This document shows positions 12,043 through 24,650 of a DNA stretch of 64,000 nucleotides, piece after piece. Numbering within the stretch: the stretch's first letter is position 1; each line of letters opens with the position of its first letter. This stretch comes from Epiperipatus broadwayi (Eukaryota > Onychophora > Udeonychophora > Euonychophora > Peripatidae). The translations under genes were made by a program, and so were the position numbers. A model generated the notes under the pieces. The model worked only from the letters and a program-made list of their open reading frames with translations, did no database searches and was not told where the DNA came from. The stretch is from positions 64,001 through 128,000 of the forward strand of contig JAQFVV010000346.1 of the NCBI GenBank assembly GCA_028023455.1, given 5' to 3'.

Positions 12043-12542
12043 GATCATTTATCTTTTTCACATGTGTGTGGTCATATTTTCAGTTGTATTATGAGAGAGA
12101 GTGGATAGTTGAAAGGAGCTTGAAAGTATGTGTTCAAATCCTCTGCAATTTGTATTTATCAAAAATAATTATTTCTAGCTGACAATTATTTTGCCCTTAT
12201 AGATTTATTTAAGGAAAGTTGCTGTGTAAATAAATACATGCTGGTTTATCTCATATATTAACAGTTGCATTATACATTAAAGAAACACTTTAATTTAGTA
12301 TTTTTACATTTACATATGTTGGATACCTGGCAATCAATAACTTATTCCTTCCCTAGCTGTTTAAAAACGAGTTGTAAATTAAAGCCAGGAGTTAATTGTT
12401 AAAAATAAAGAGTTTGTAAATAGAATCATGCTTATATACTACATCTCTGATTGACGTCTGGTTTTTTACATCTTAATGACCTGTTTGTTTTTCGTGATCT
12501 TAATGTCCTTTGTTTACCAGAATTTTAGATATCTTTATTATA

Positions 12543-12630
12543 AACAAGGCAAAACTCCCCATACAGTAGTGCCACCCTGTGCCAGCCAGAGTAAACAATT
12601 ATGTGCTAGTATAAGAGTTGGTGATCATGT
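12543..12630 (-). mobile_element. Family B minimal copy with 15-bp duplication (B3)
   Basis: GATATCTTTATTATA occurs at 12528-12542 and 12631-12645. The 88-bp insert keeps one arm end (CAAGGCAAAACTCCCCATACAGTAGTGCCAC) and the tail (ATTATGTGCTAGTATAAGAG ... GGTGATCATGT), here on the right. The ribozyme centre is missing, yet it has a precise duplication. Either short products are themselves mobilised, or the centre was lost later. Confidence 0.75.
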
Positions 12631-12992
12631 GATATCTTTATTATACTTTATTTTTGATAAAAACTATCTGGATTATTTGAGTCTTTATTAAAAAATATTA
12701 TTTAGTTTTCTTATAATTTAAAAATAATAAAAGCTTATCACATTATTTCTAATAATTCAATATTAATCTCTACATTTAAATATTTTAATGTCAAATTCTA
12801 TTTTTGTAAATTTAATATTATATACATTGTTAGAAAATTCATTATAAATATTCGTAACTCATTGATTAAAATATCATTAACATATCTAGAATAATGTATT
12901 GTTTCTTATTCTTTATTAATTATATTGATTTCTAATTCATTTATAAGTATTGATGGCATTAACTTACTGATTACGCAAACTATTGCCCATTT

Positions 12993-14050
12993 TTATATAT
13001 ACTCCAATATTGTATTGCAAATATAAATTATTATATAGTAATACTGTAAGATGAAGATCTCCAATTCTGTCCATCTTCTCTGATCTCTAACCTCTCTTCC
13101 CCACATCATTCCAGCTAATTTTCTTATGTTATTCATCCATCTTGCGTATGGTCTTTTTCTAGATCTTTTACAATCGTTGGAATCTAGTTTTAAGATTTTA
13201 ACTATCCATCTATTATCATCTCTTTTAGCCATTTGTTAAGCCTAACTCCACTTTAGTGTTATAATTTTTTTGATGTCAGTAACACCTGTTTGTCACTCAC
13301 CCATATATTTTTTCGATCTCTTCTTGTTACTCCTAACATGCATCTTTCCATACTTCGATGAATGGTCTGAAGTCTTTATATTGCTCTTCTATTAAGTTTC
13401 CAAATCTTAGATCCATAACTAAGAACTGATAAAACACAAAAAATTTTCCTTTTCAAATATATAGGCACATTTCCTTTTAATATTAAGTTATTTCTACCAA
13501 AAGTATTTCAACCATGTTTAATTTTATGATTACTTTCATTCATTAGGTTTCCATCCATAGCAGTAATCTGACCATTATCGATCTTTATTTTTTGAGAAAA
13601 TCCATTGAACATTACTTTAGTCTTTCTAACATTAATCTTTAGTTGTACTTTACTTTCATCTGATAACTCTTACAACAATTCCTGAAGCTCTAAAGAATTA
13701 GTTGTGAAAACAATTACATCATCTGCAAAATCTGGATGACTTAAATAATTTATTTTTACTCCCTTAGCATCCCACTATAATCCACAAAATACTTCTTGCA
13801 AAACTGCTGTGAAAGGTTTTTTAGATATGGATTCATCATGTCATACACCCTTTTCATTGTTAATGAATTGTACTTCATTTATGCTTCCAAAGTTTGTACC
13901 TTTGCAGTACAGTACATGCCCACTTTTTAAATCAATTGTCTCTTCACCTTTTAACTTCACGAAGTCCAATAATATACCATTTAGTATTAGACATTTATTG
14001 AAATCTTCCTTTGCTAGAAAATGATCTGCAGTTGTAAGTTAATAAATAAA
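12993..14050 (-). pseudogene. RTE-type LINE pseudogene: endonuclease piece joined to reverse transcriptase end
   Basis: Minus-strand reading finds an apurinic-endonuclease-like piece at about 13880-14050 (KLKGEETIDLKSGHVLYCKG). It is followed directly, after a deletion, by RT sequence. That includes SISKKPFTAVLQEVF, SHPDFADDVIVF with the catalytic FADD (about 13718-13729), LKINVRKTKVMFNG, SYGSKIWKL, and MERCMLGVTRRDRKNIW. The C-terminal RW...KRSRKRPYARW...WGREVRDQRRW block ends at 12993. These are hallmarks of the RTE clade EN-RT protein. Several stops and frame changes make it non-functional. The last 80 codons (13232-12993) are still open. A second endonuclease fragment lies at 17180-17655. 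Confidence 0.8.
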
Positions 14051-14890
14051 AGGTTACCATCAAATGGCAGTCTGGTTCCATAATTGATAATTCTTAGCAC
14101 CCTCCATCTTTGGCTGCCAACTATTGCCTTGCCTCCTGGAAATAAGGGCCATGATTTAATTTTGTCTGTCATGGTCATAAATATCAGGGGGAAAATGTAC
14201 ACATTCATTCTGCTTTCAAGAAAAGTCGCTTGATATTTCAGTTAAGATTTATCAGCAAAACACGGTGTTTCTTGATCTTAAACTCAAGTAAAAAGCCAAT
14301 AAACTCATCATATTAGTTAATGCGTGTTGGTGATAGCCATCCATGTTTCTATACTATACGAATAATGACACAATAACAACAACTGCAATTTTCCCTGCTC
14401 AGTTCTTTTAAGATCTCAAAGAAGAATCGAAGTCCCCTTTCAGTTAACAGCAAACTCTTTTCAGCAGTCACCTTCTGTAATATGTATTGTATTTATGTCA
14501 CTTGTGTACAGTCATAGCATTTATATTAATATCTCTATACTTGTAATTCTTGGAATACATTTTATATTGTTTGTTTATTTAGAACAGCATCTGTATTTTT
14601 AATTCAAAAATCCCCATAACCATTAATATTTGCTATCTATTTGTTTAAATATTTGCAAAATTTCTATAAGAATAAAATCACTAAAATTAAATAATAATCT
14701 TGATGGTTTATCATCCTTAGAGATTTTACTTTAGTATACATAAATGAATTTTCACATATAATAATTTATAATTTGGTGTTTTTCTATTTTATGTAGTTAT
14801 TTTATCTATTTCATTTTTAATAATTAATAAAGCAAGTCATATATAACGTGACATTACTTTTATAAGCTTGTAGTTACAAAAATGCAATAA

Positions 14891-15100
14891 AGAGAGCGTA
14901 CAAATAGCTCAAACAAACTCTTAATTAATAAGTGTGGTATGAGAAAATATTTAAAATCTCTATCCAAAATACTCTCATCTGAGCCATAAGCTCGAAACCA
15001 GTTGGTCTGGAGATGAGAGTGTTCTGGGTAGAGATTTTAAATATTTTCTCATACCGCACTTATTAATTAAGAGCTTGTTTGAGCTATTGGTACGCTCTCT
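14891..15100. repeat. 210-bp palindrome, family D, with hammerhead-like centre
   Basis: AGAGAGCGTAC at 14891 is mirrored by GTACGCTCTCT at 15090-15100. The arms pair along their length (CTTAATTAATAAGTG, GAGAAAATATTTAAAATCTCTA). The centre on the plus strand reads CTGAGCC-ATAA-GCTC-GAAA-CCAGTTGG-TC-TGG: stem II GAGC/GCTC, GAAA, stem III ACCA/TGGT and UC are present. CUGANGA has apparently lost three bases (CTGA directly followed by GCC). No target-site duplication was confirmed. Confidence 0.65.
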
Positions 15101-15879
15101 GTATTCTATTTCATTTCTATAATACTAGTAGATTCTTTTACCAGTTAAATGTATTGACTTTTACTAAGACTATTCAAGCCATATGTAAAAAATGAAATTA
15201 CCTTTAACTGATTAACTTTATTAAAAAAAAATTATTTTTTTCTGTTTTTATTTTTTGCCAGGGTTTTGTGCTCAGCTCAGATCCTAGGAATCTTCTTTTA
15301 TTCCTTTTAAAATTCAGTCACAAGTAGAGTATATATACTCTTAAGCTAGATGTAATTAGAGGGCATTTGAACCCAGATTTTGGGTTTAAATCCTCTCTAA
15401 TTACCTCTTTACAATTTAATTTTTTTAGCTTTATAAACATTTTTAATATCATTAGTAAATCTTTTATATTTACATTTTTTTATTAGAAGTTTTTTTTTTC
15501 ATATAAATGATTGTTGTTTAATAGATTTTTTTTTATTATTGAAATATTAGCCAGTTATATATCTGTAATAATCTTTTAATGTCTTTATTTAGTAAAATGT
15601 TTTGTAGAAAATTTATATGTTGTTAAATTTATGAAATTGTCCTGAATTTGTTTATTACAATTTATACATTTATGAAGTTTATTAATCTTTAATATCAATA
15701 TTTGAATATTTATACTGATGTATTTTCCCATCCATTTATTCGTAGATTCCATTTTATTCTATACTTATTTTGAAATTCATTAAGATTATTTCCTGTATTT
15801 AATAACTTTTTTCAAACATATACATTAAAGTAGATTGTAATTGTGTTTGTGCGCATGTATATATATATATATATAAGTT

Positions 15880-16215
15880 CATACTAATGTTTTTACGGGT
15901 TGCAGATATAAAAAACATTTTCATCCATGTAACATTTTAATTTAAAAACTCCAACATTTCGACTTGATCATACAAGCCCTTAACTGGAAAATGAAAACTA
16001 TGAACTTCCCCCTAGAGGTTTATTATGTTCATACGAATGTTTTCGCAGGTTGCAGATATAAAAAACATATTTTGCAGGTTCACTCATGTAAGATTTTAAT
16101 TTAAAAACTCCAATGTTTCAACTTGATCCCAGTTGAGGGCTTATGTGATCAAATCGAAACGTTGGAGTTTTTAAGTTAAAATTTTATCTGGATGAACTCA
16201 CACAATATGTTTTAC
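15880..16215. repeat. Direct plus inverted repeat cluster, family E
   Basis: A unit of about 105 bp (TTCATAC.AATGTTTT.CG.GGTTGCAGATATAAAAAACAT ... AAAAACTCCAA) occurs at about 15887-15985 and again at about 16028-16135. It is followed by an inverted copy of its end (GAAACGTTGGAGTTTTTAAG, about 16156-16190). ATCAAATCGAAACG resembles the CGAAAC motif of the hairpin families, but no CUGANGA precedes it. No coding content. Confidence 0.55.
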
Positions 16216-16597
16216 ACATATATTTGAATAATATAGTGTTTACTTATATATATATATGTTGTATGTGTTCATGTATGTTAATATGGTATTAGAATAAAAT
16301 ATTTTATAACAATAAAGAAATAGTTATTGCATTAGTGTGTGTGTAAGTAATAGAACATATTTATTGTGTTAGACTTTTAGATTTAAAAAGAATATAAAGC
16401 ACATGCAAATAAGTCCGTAATCAAAGAGATTAGTTAATTACCTAATTGAAACTAAGGAATTTGATAACTAATGGAGTTTAAACACAGACCATGTAACAGC
16501 ATACTGGATTAAAGAGTGCTAGATATCTAATTACTTTAGAAGAACAATAGAGAGAAAGGGAATATTCCAAATTCTAATATAAATTCATTAAAATGTT

Positions 16598-17002
16598 TCT
16601 GAAAGTTCAGCTTGCCTCGAGTTAGCTCTAGTACAGACTCTTCCAGCTGCATCTAGATGGCTTGCCTCGAGTTGGTTGCGGATGTAGCAGTTTCCAGTTC
16701 ATATGTGGACTTGCCTCACTGCGTGGACATTGCAATAATGACTAGAGAAAATACCTTTGCTGATGGCAAAGGGTTTATTGGCGAGCACGTTCAGTCGTTC
16801 AGATTGACAAAAGTAACTGCTCTCTGTCTTGCCTCCAAAAGGCTGACTATTTAATGGCAGATCCCTTACCTTACTGGAAACACTCGAATTATGTGTGCGA
16901 ACCCCAACGGAAGGATTTATCCCCATTGATAGCAACCGTTGCTAGCCAATCAAGCAAGGAATCTGGAATAGTCCATTTCTAAGGACAAGGGCAGATATGA
17001 CA
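16598..17002 (-). repeat. Solo LTR, family L2, copy 1
   Basis: Read on the minus strand it starts TGTCATATCTGCC and carries GGACTATTCCAGAT, a promoter-like TTAAATAGTCAGCC (complement of about 16843-16856), and several GAGGCAAGC...AGCTGGAA repeats. All match 60769-61350 and, more weakly, 47740-48290 on the plus strand. TATA box position and TG start support an LTR. No internal retroelement genes are attached. Short open frames on both strands here are incidental. Confidence 0.65.
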
Positions 17003-17179
17003 ATTTGACTCTCTAGTTTTGCACTAACATGTATCTTATATCTCATTAATTGAGGATCAACTTGTGCTAAATTTATTAAAAACATTACAATCTTGAAATA
17101 CATATTTCATGTTTATTAAAATATAATTCAATTCTGCTATACCTTCATTTGGATGCTTCCATATCCATTTCTGTTAGTA

Positions 17180-17655
17180 TTTTTCTCAAAAAAAGAATTC
17201 ATAATCTAAAGTTTTTATTTTTCTGCAAACTCACAATTCTATGTCTCTCTCATTACCTATCACTGCCATCAAATTTACCTACAACATTTTCATTTTTCAA
17301 CTGTTTACCAATTCTATCATTAAAGTCTCCTATAGGATTTTTTTTACCTCTTCATCACAATGAAAATTTGATGCTGCCTAAACCTGAATTATCTGCATTT
17401 GGTATCTTCAATTCATCTTCCCACTCTGGCTGATGCATCATCAATCTCCTTAATATTGTTCTTCCACTTTTTATATAAAATGAATCCTATGCTTCCAATA
17501 TTTGTGTCTGTAATATAGTACCTATCAATTTGTTAAATATTCACCTTCTAATTTCACACAGTCCATTGATCTTCCAATTAATCTTAGACAGTTCTTTCAA
17601 CTCATGCAATCTCTCTTCATCTGAAGGTGATCTGTAGTTAAAAGTCCAAAAAAAA
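17180..17655 (-). pseudogene. RTE-type LINE endonuclease fragment
   Basis: Minus-strand translation gives TFNYRSPSDEERLHEL, KINWKINGLCEIRR, PEWEDELKIPNAD, and GDFNDRIGKQ followed by NVVGKFDG and ERHRIVSL, in that order with frame shifts and stops. This is the order of the endonuclease domain of RTE-clade non-LTR elements, with GDFN being the catalytic/structural motif. It has the same orientation as 12993-14050 and may be the 5' part of a sibling copy; the reverse transcriptase is missing. Plus-strand open frames over the same bases are shadows. Confidence 0.7.
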
Positions 17656-18478
17656 AAAAAGAATTACAAAAATATTTTTCTTTTCTTACATTTATTTTCA
17701 TTAAAATTCTCAAATTTAAGTTTTTCATTCAAAGAAACACAAGATTAGAAATGAATTCTTTCTAAATTACCATAATTAGATATTTTTCCTTATAAATTAC
17801 ATAAACAAAATTAACTTCTTTAGAAAAATAAATCCTGTTCAAAAGAACAAAAAAAGAAATACATTTAATAAGAAAAATAATCATGATTTTGATATCTTTA
17901 TTTACAACTTTCATGATTTTAATAGTTCCATGAAATATATATATATATTCTCCATCAAATTTTCTTTACAACAGTGGTTATGTCTTGCCTTTAAAACACG
18001 TTTTCTTAGATCTTTCTAAATGCATCTGGATCAACGTTAAACCACTATCCCAGTGCATTGACATCTTCCAATATATATAAGTATGAAATTAACACAACTG
18101 TTTCACTATTTTTTTTCTCTTTTCCTCTTCGTTCACATACCAATTTTATTAAGAGTGCATCAAGCCTATATGGTCACACTATACTATTCTCAGTTGAGTT
18201 TGAATCCTTGCAATATGTAATTTTATTCATCATCATCACTCATGAATGTGGATGGCCACTCTGTCTCTAGAAGAAAAAAACGAATGATGCTGGGCTCAGA
18301 AATCTAAGAAAATGGAATCTGATCAAAACAAATATAATGTAAAATCTTATTTTATAACTTAGTAGAAAATTACAAATTGATTCTTTCAAATTTAATTTTA
18401 GAAGGAGTTATAGTCTATAATTCCCAAATTGTAATTTAAAACATCTCTGTATAAATGTAGCTCTTAAGATATTTAGTC

Positions 18479-18629
18479 ATTAAAACAGGTAAAACTCTCT
18501 ATATGTATTGCCACTCAATGCAAGCCAGAGTAATCAATGCATTGATTGCTTGTACTGAGTGGCAATACGTATAGAGAGTTTTGCCTCTTTTAATAACAGT
18601 TATAAGCGAGCATAAGTGATCATTTGATG
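18479..18629 (-). mobile_element. Family B short hairpin with 13-bp duplication (B4)
   Basis: AAGATATTTAGTC at 18466-18478 recurs at 18630-18642. Inside, two arm ends (ACAGGTAAAACTCTCTATATG...GCAAGCCAGAGTAATCAATG and its complement) form a tight hairpin. The tail (AACAGTTATAAGCGAGCATAAG ... GATCATTTGATG) is on the right. The ribozyme centre has been lost symmetrically from both arms. Confidence 0.78.
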
Positions 18630-19087
18630 AAGATATTTAGTCCCTTTTTTATGTATAATTCTTAAGAATAAATGCTTTTTAAAGTTTTATGTAGGTATAA
18701 TGAACAATATTTTTTTTTAAAATAGTAATGTCCAAATTTAAAAAAAAAATTAAAAATTCAATGGTGAATGCCGTATTGGAAGACTTTTTTCTTCTGCTAC
18801 TTGATTTGGGTAAGTAAATATATATATTTTAATCTTATAAATGTGCCAAAAAACCTTTTTAATATATAATATTAATATATTTATGCAGTTGTTGAATCTG
18901 ACTTTTATTATTTATTATAATTAATATAAAACATTTTTGTGGTTGAAAAAATGTTTACAAGAAAACAAAAAAAAAATAAACCTTTTGAATGTTATTTGAT
19001 TTCTATAGAGTAATATGAAAAAATACCTAGGTAATGGGAGTTGAAGGAAAATTGCTCGAATTTTATAAAGTAATACAGAAAAGTAAA

Positions 19088-19245
19088 TACTTAAACATTA
19101 CCAAATTCCACTTCCTTTATTTTGCTATAATATATAATGTTGCAATTTATCCACTACTTTAAACACTTTTTAGCAAAAACCTTTTATTGTACTTATATGC
19201 ATACACAATCTTACGTTTCGACTGTCCTGCAGTCTTCTTCAGAGC
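19088..19245 (+). repeat. Family C fragment (tail plus one arm end)
   Basis: CCAAATTCCACTTCCTTTA, GCAATTTATCCACTAC, TTTTTAGCAAAAACC, CACAATCTTACGTTTCGACTG and CAGTCTTCTTCAGAGC match the left end of 7132-8241. The copy stops at about 19245. The minus strand holds the CUGAAGAAGACUGCAGG...GUCGAAACG motif. Confidence 0.7.
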
Positions 19246-19249
19246 CAAT

Positions 19250-22200
19250 TTTACTTTAAAGTGAGAAATGTATTATTTTTACAGTTGTTTGCTACGCATT
19301 TGGGATGAGAGACTTTGTTATTTGTAAGGCGACTAAAGGTCCACACTGGGAATCTATTATACATATTAATATTAGTATTTACAAATAAAAATCTCATAAA
19401 TTTTCATATTATAAAAGGGATGATTCAACTTTGATTTCCACTAGGGCCACTGCATGGGTAAGAGGCACCTTTGTGCAGGCTAAATTCCAACACCCGCACT
19501 CCCATGAACGGATCTGGCTTGAGGTCAGTGTAACAGCACAAGGCCTTTGATTTATTAAAGTTCCAGGACTATTTGATCTATATCTTGCAAAAATCAAATA
19601 ATAGAACATTTTATTATATACTGTATGAAACTATTTTTTTTTTTTTTTGGCCAAAACTAATTTGTAGGCCTTATAATGAACATCATGTGTGAAGTAATAT
19701 AATTATAGACTCACTGATCATGTGGTAATGTAGATTTTTCAGTTATATACAATGTGTATGCCTAATTGTTCTGGTCATATTGATATGAAATCAGCATAGG
19801 TCAAAAACGATTCTATTCATTAGCATTTTTATCTATTGAATCAGAATTCATGGAGAAAAAAATTAAAACGATGTTATTATTGGCTTCCCAATAAAACATT
19901 GAAGAAAATATAATTTTTTATTAATTAAGCCAATAAACATCACATGATCACCATTTCTTATATACTTGCTTATAACTGTTATTAGAGTTTTGCCTGTTTT
20001 TATTAAGTATTATGTTTTCTTAAATTTTGATTCAATAAAACCACAAAATTATACTTATAATAAGTAAATAATTATTTAAACATTATAAATATCACTTTGT
20101 TCAATTGTAGTATATCTATATTTACAAATGAGATATTTTTATCAATCTCAAAGTGTATTTTATCGTGAGAAGAACTCCCCAGTATGTAGTCCTACTTTTT
20201 GCAGGGCCGACAACCCTAATCCTGAAATGAAATTCGTAAATTAAAACAATGAATTCTATACAATTTTATTTATAAAAGACACAAAAAATAGAATATTAAA
20301 AAATTATAATTCTCTCTCCTGATATTGGTGATCAGAATGTAATAAACAACTATTAGCTTTAACAATGTTGATTTTAACTAACATGTTAAATATGTTAGTT
20401 AAAAATAATTCTTGTTTTCTACTTTATTTTATTCAGAATCTCATATGCATTACTCATTACATTTTCTATTAACAAAAGTCGTTTCTCAAATACTCATCCA
20501 ATAATAAAATATTTAAACCAATTCATGATTTAATTGTTTCTATACTCATTATTTCAGTATAATAATCAAGTTAGACAGTCTGAGGAATTAAGGATTTACA
20601 TTACTTAAGGAAAGAAATTTTTATATTTACATTGTTTATTCAATGAGTTTTTAGAAGCCATTACTATGCATTGTCCATTTTTTGGTCATTGATGAATTAT
20701 GATAATAACTGAACAGAATAAACAATTATTTTCTTCCACGAGAATATATAAAGAATTTGTGGTTACTTTTCCAATAGAATATTTGCAAGTGGTGTTGTAT
20801 GGTTGCTGCAGTTAACAGAAGTGCATTAAATGATAATGTCAGTTTAATGAAATATGCACAATTTTTTTTTATTAAATCTGCTGTTCCCTTAAATTTGGAC
20901 TATCATGTATTTGGGCAAACTTCAATGTGTTAAAAAAACGGTAATATTGCTATTAAAAAAAAGCACAGAATTGTTTGCTGTATCCCATACGTCAGTTTCT
21001 GACACCCTAAGTCTATATTATACTGATGACACAATAAAAGAACTTACAAAATATGACTGATAGAGAGAATTAGATACTATATGTAATTATTTTGAGGCAT
21101 TATTTTTCTTTTTAAATAAATTATCAATTGTGTCACTTTTTATATAAATTAGGATGTTTAAATAAAAGTGAATGTAAACATTTTTATTTACATATAAATT
21201 TTATGACTTATTGTGAAAAATGGCACTACAATACTAGAATATATAATATTTAATCAAACATCTAAAATACAAGGAATAAATCTTTTATGTTGCTTTTGCA
21301 AATTAAAAATAAATCCTAAATATAATAAAATATCTTTATCTAACAACAAAATGATATATAACAATAGCTGTAATATAGTCCTATAATCATAACACATTAA
21401 TAGAAGGAAGATATATGAAACCAATTACATTAATTATAACAGAAATAATTGTATGAACATTTATAAAACATCACTTAATTTAACTAATAATTGGATAATG
21501 AAAAATGAATAGAGGGTTGTATAATATGTGTTATTATAAAGATATTTAAGTGTAATTATAGGCTTGAGTTAATTTTATATAGAGCCGGTAGATGTCACTA
21601 TGTATGCAATATAGGTTATTTTTGTAATTAAGACATATTGAAAAGGGCAAAAATTTAAAATTTGCCGAAAAGAGTTTTTATATGTTATTTTTATGTATTA
21701 TGATTATATGACTATATTACAGATATTGTCATATATCATTTTGTTGTTAGATAAAGATATTTTATTATATCTAGGATTTATTTATAATATTTAATATATT
21801 TTAAACACTTGTCATAAGACTAAAAAAGTAATCCTCTTATATTTTGATAAAAAAAATTGCAGTCAGAATGTGTTTCTAACAATGGAATGTTTTTGAAATC
21901 TAAGCATTTTCATTTACATATAAATTTTATTTATTATGGTGATTTTGTATATTCATTAATGAAGCACTTTTTTGTTCCACACATGTGGTGGTCCTGATTC
22001 CCAGCATCAAGAGACAATCCATATTTGTCCTATGCCAGTAAAAATGTTCACTTTTTCTGTTTCATTGATATTTTATTTCAAAACAAAAAAACATTTTCAT
22101 TACTTGGTTCAGAAATTTATATAATAATAAATAGTAGCAGAAAAACAAATTCTCTTATGATAATCATTTTGTTTATTCACAAACAGACCTCAAGTGAAAA

Positions 22201-23659
22201 GCAACTTGACACATAATACATATTGAAATAGATTACGTCCATTTTATGGTCATCCATGTGGTCATAATATATGGGGAAGAGCTGGTAAACAAGTCTGAAT
22301 AGTAAAAAGTTGCATTATAAATCTATTAAATGGGTTATTAAACATAATATTCTGTAATAAATATTTAAAAGTAATAATATAATAGATTAGTTATTAAAAT
22401 ACTGATTTAAATTTTAAGAGGAATTGAATAATAACATGTTTATATGTTCCTTGATCATAGTGTGAAGTACAATTCTGTTCAATGAACTATTGTGAAAAAT
22501 CTTATTTTGAAATGTTTCTCGATAGTGTTCTGTTCTATCATGTCAGCCACTTGTTGGCGCTATTTCTAGCTAAATTGCTAGAAATATGCCTATTCTCTGT
22601 TGCTTAGATGAACTCTTTAATGTTTTTGGAAAAAATTTCCAAACTTTCGTAGCCTTATTTTGCGCATTTATATTTCTGAAAAATATACCTTTTATGAAGT
22701 CAAAATAATAACATTAGGGTGATTTTCCTGGATTTTTTTTCTTCTAGAAAATCTTTGACAAATACATTAAAGTAGATGAGAGACTTGGACTTTGTGATCA
22801 TTCATTGGCTAGAATTTTATAACTACTATGATTATTATTTAGTATCATTTAAATACTTTAGTAAAACAAATAGTCTTTTTTTACATTCCTGGATTCAGAA
22901 ACTATTAGAAAATCATTTTCGTACCAGAATCATAAGTTGAGGTTAAATCAGTACATGGAATATTAGCCTTAATTCATTTTGAACACCTTTTTAATATGAG
23001 TTGCTAAAGGTACCCTGCCTAAATCTATTGGCAAAATAGCTTTTAAAAACACAATAATGATATTGCAAAAATTTTTTGAATCATTGTATTAGATTTATTT
23101 AATTTTAATATCGATACTGTTTTGCTAACCAGACTTTGATCTTAGATCAAGGAAAATTTAAATTCATCAATACCTTCTAGTTTTAATACATTTATATTTG
23201 GATAATTATTCTCTTTTTTTTTCATGAGAGACTTCAGTTTGATTATGTCAAAATTAAATTCAAGACTAAAGGATATTGTTTATCCCAGTTACAATATTAA
23301 AAATTATTTCTAAATGGAAATTGCAATGTTATTCGAATTATCTTCAGTAAAAAATTTTTACAAGGTAGTTTTAAACACAGAAAACCATCCATTGTTTATA
23401 ATAGAAATTTTAAAGCATATTATTAGAAGCTTGATATGGAGGAACTCCATTTATGATTTTGATATAAAATCAGTGTTAATTTGAAATAATTTTATTTTCA
23501 AAGTGAAAAAATATCAGTATAGAGGAAATGTCCCCTACTTTATGGTAATTCATAGTTAACATCATGCATTATTTTCTATTACGAAGATTTCATTTTTATA
23601 TCTAGTCATTAAATTAATTTTCTGGACATCATGTTTTTTTTTATTTAAATAGAAAAACA
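19250..23659. other. Stretch without a recognised gene
   Basis: AT-rich sequence with no recognisable protein, apart from a family B minimal copy at about 19933-20005. Short open frames at about 19409-19609 and 22025-22216 have no domain or splice support. A perfect small inverted repeat TTTCTAGC-TAAATT-GCTAGAAA is at about 22562-22585. Confidence 0.5.
19933..20005 (+). repeat. Family B minimal copy (B5)
   Basis: The tail ATAAACATCACATGATCACCATTTC...CTTATAACTGTTATTA is fused straight to the opposite arm end GAGTTTTGCCTGTTTT. Both arms and the ribozyme are absent. ATTAAG flanks may be a short target-site duplication. Confidence 0.65.
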
Positions 23660-23809
23660 ATTATTTAGGTTGTTTTATCTTAGCATGTTGAAACCGCTTG
23701 AGGGGGTAATTTCTATGCGAATGCACAGAAATATGCTGTTTAAGTGGCTGTGCCGCTATATAACGTTCTATTCCAATGGTTAATCATAGAAATAGTCCGC
23801 TTACTTGTC

Positions 23810-24080
23810 TGCAGCACCTATTTCTATGCTACAGCACAGAAATAGGATGTTTATTCTGCCATAGAGGACGCCGTCACTTACGGTGAACTTTGTGTTATGC
23901 AATTTATATAAACAATCCCATTTTTAATTTAGCTACGGTATCTATTTCTTTGCTACAGCACAGAAATAGGATGTATTATTCTGCCGCAGTTTATACAAAC
24001 AATCCCATTTATTAACATTTTGGATACAGGTATTTACAGCACAGAAGTAGGATGTTTATTCTGCCACAGCGGCTGCTGCC
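23810..24080 (+). repeat. Three diverged internal repeats of the transposon
   Basis: The word CTACAGCACAGAAATAGGATGT followed by TTATTCTGCC recurs about 110 bp apart (near 23832, 23954 and, slightly changed, 24024). CAATCCCATTT recurs behind each. These are degenerate tandem units inside the element. Confidence 0.65.
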
Positions 24081-24409
24081 GCTTACAGTGACTTTGTGTT
24101 ACGCAGTTTCTATGAACAATCCCATTTTAAATTTTGCTACGGTATTTTGTGAGGATGTCTGTAATTGAGATTGTTAAAAGTCTTCAAATTCGCATGCCCA
24201 AGTCATTATTTTCCAAATCCAATGATGTAGTATGAGGTAATAAAAATTGTGGAAACTTTGGCCTGCTTCTCTAGATAAGGGTGACACTTTAATCAATTGT
24301 CAAAGGGGAGGTGTAAGCATGATTTTTACAAAATCACACTAAAATTCACATTTGCGTGAGATAAATCGTGAGACCAATCGAAAATACCAGCTTTATTTTT
24401 GGCCATGAT

Positions 24410-24650
24410 GTTGTTTTGAATAAATTCTTTTTTTTTATTCTTATTAAAATTACAAATTATATTTGTGTAGCCACAATGTTGTTTGGGGGAAATTATTTCT
24501 TTTTATTCTTGTTAAAATTAACAATTTTATTTGCGTGGCCACATGTTTTTGTTTTGGAGAAATTATTTATTTTTCTTCATGTTAACATTTGATTTGCATT
24601 GCCACGATATTGTGTTTATTCTTGTTAAAATTACAAATTTCATTTTAGAA
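24410..24650 (+). repeat. AT-rich tandem repeats, about 65-bp unit
   Basis: Four degenerate units share TTATTCTT.TTAAAATTA, a (T)TTGCGTGGCCAC-like word, and TTGTTTTGG.GAAATTATTT. This creates the short hydrophobic open frame at 24368-24592, which is therefore not a gene. Confidence 0.6.

Larger units (their letters stand above)
11336..12146. mobile_element. 0.8-kb hairpin of two inverted family F copies
   Basis: AATTTGTATTTAT at 11323-11335 is repeated at 12147-12159, a 13-bp target-site duplication. Inside is a tail of about 50 bp (with a TATATATATACACAC run). Two inverted arms of about 360 bp follow, meeting near 11775. Paired landmarks include GATGCCAATATTAT/ATAATATTGGCATC and CATACCATTGAAAA/TTTTCAATGGTATG. 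Each arm ends in a family F unit with a hammerhead-like core (minus at 11485-11527, plus at 11999-12042), pointing in opposite directions. One insertion event explains both arms. Confidence 0.72.

Noticed and set aside
16657-16935. Overlapping plus and minus open frames in a less AT-rich patch
   Set aside because: The patch is a solo LTR of family L2; neither frame is kept in the other copies.
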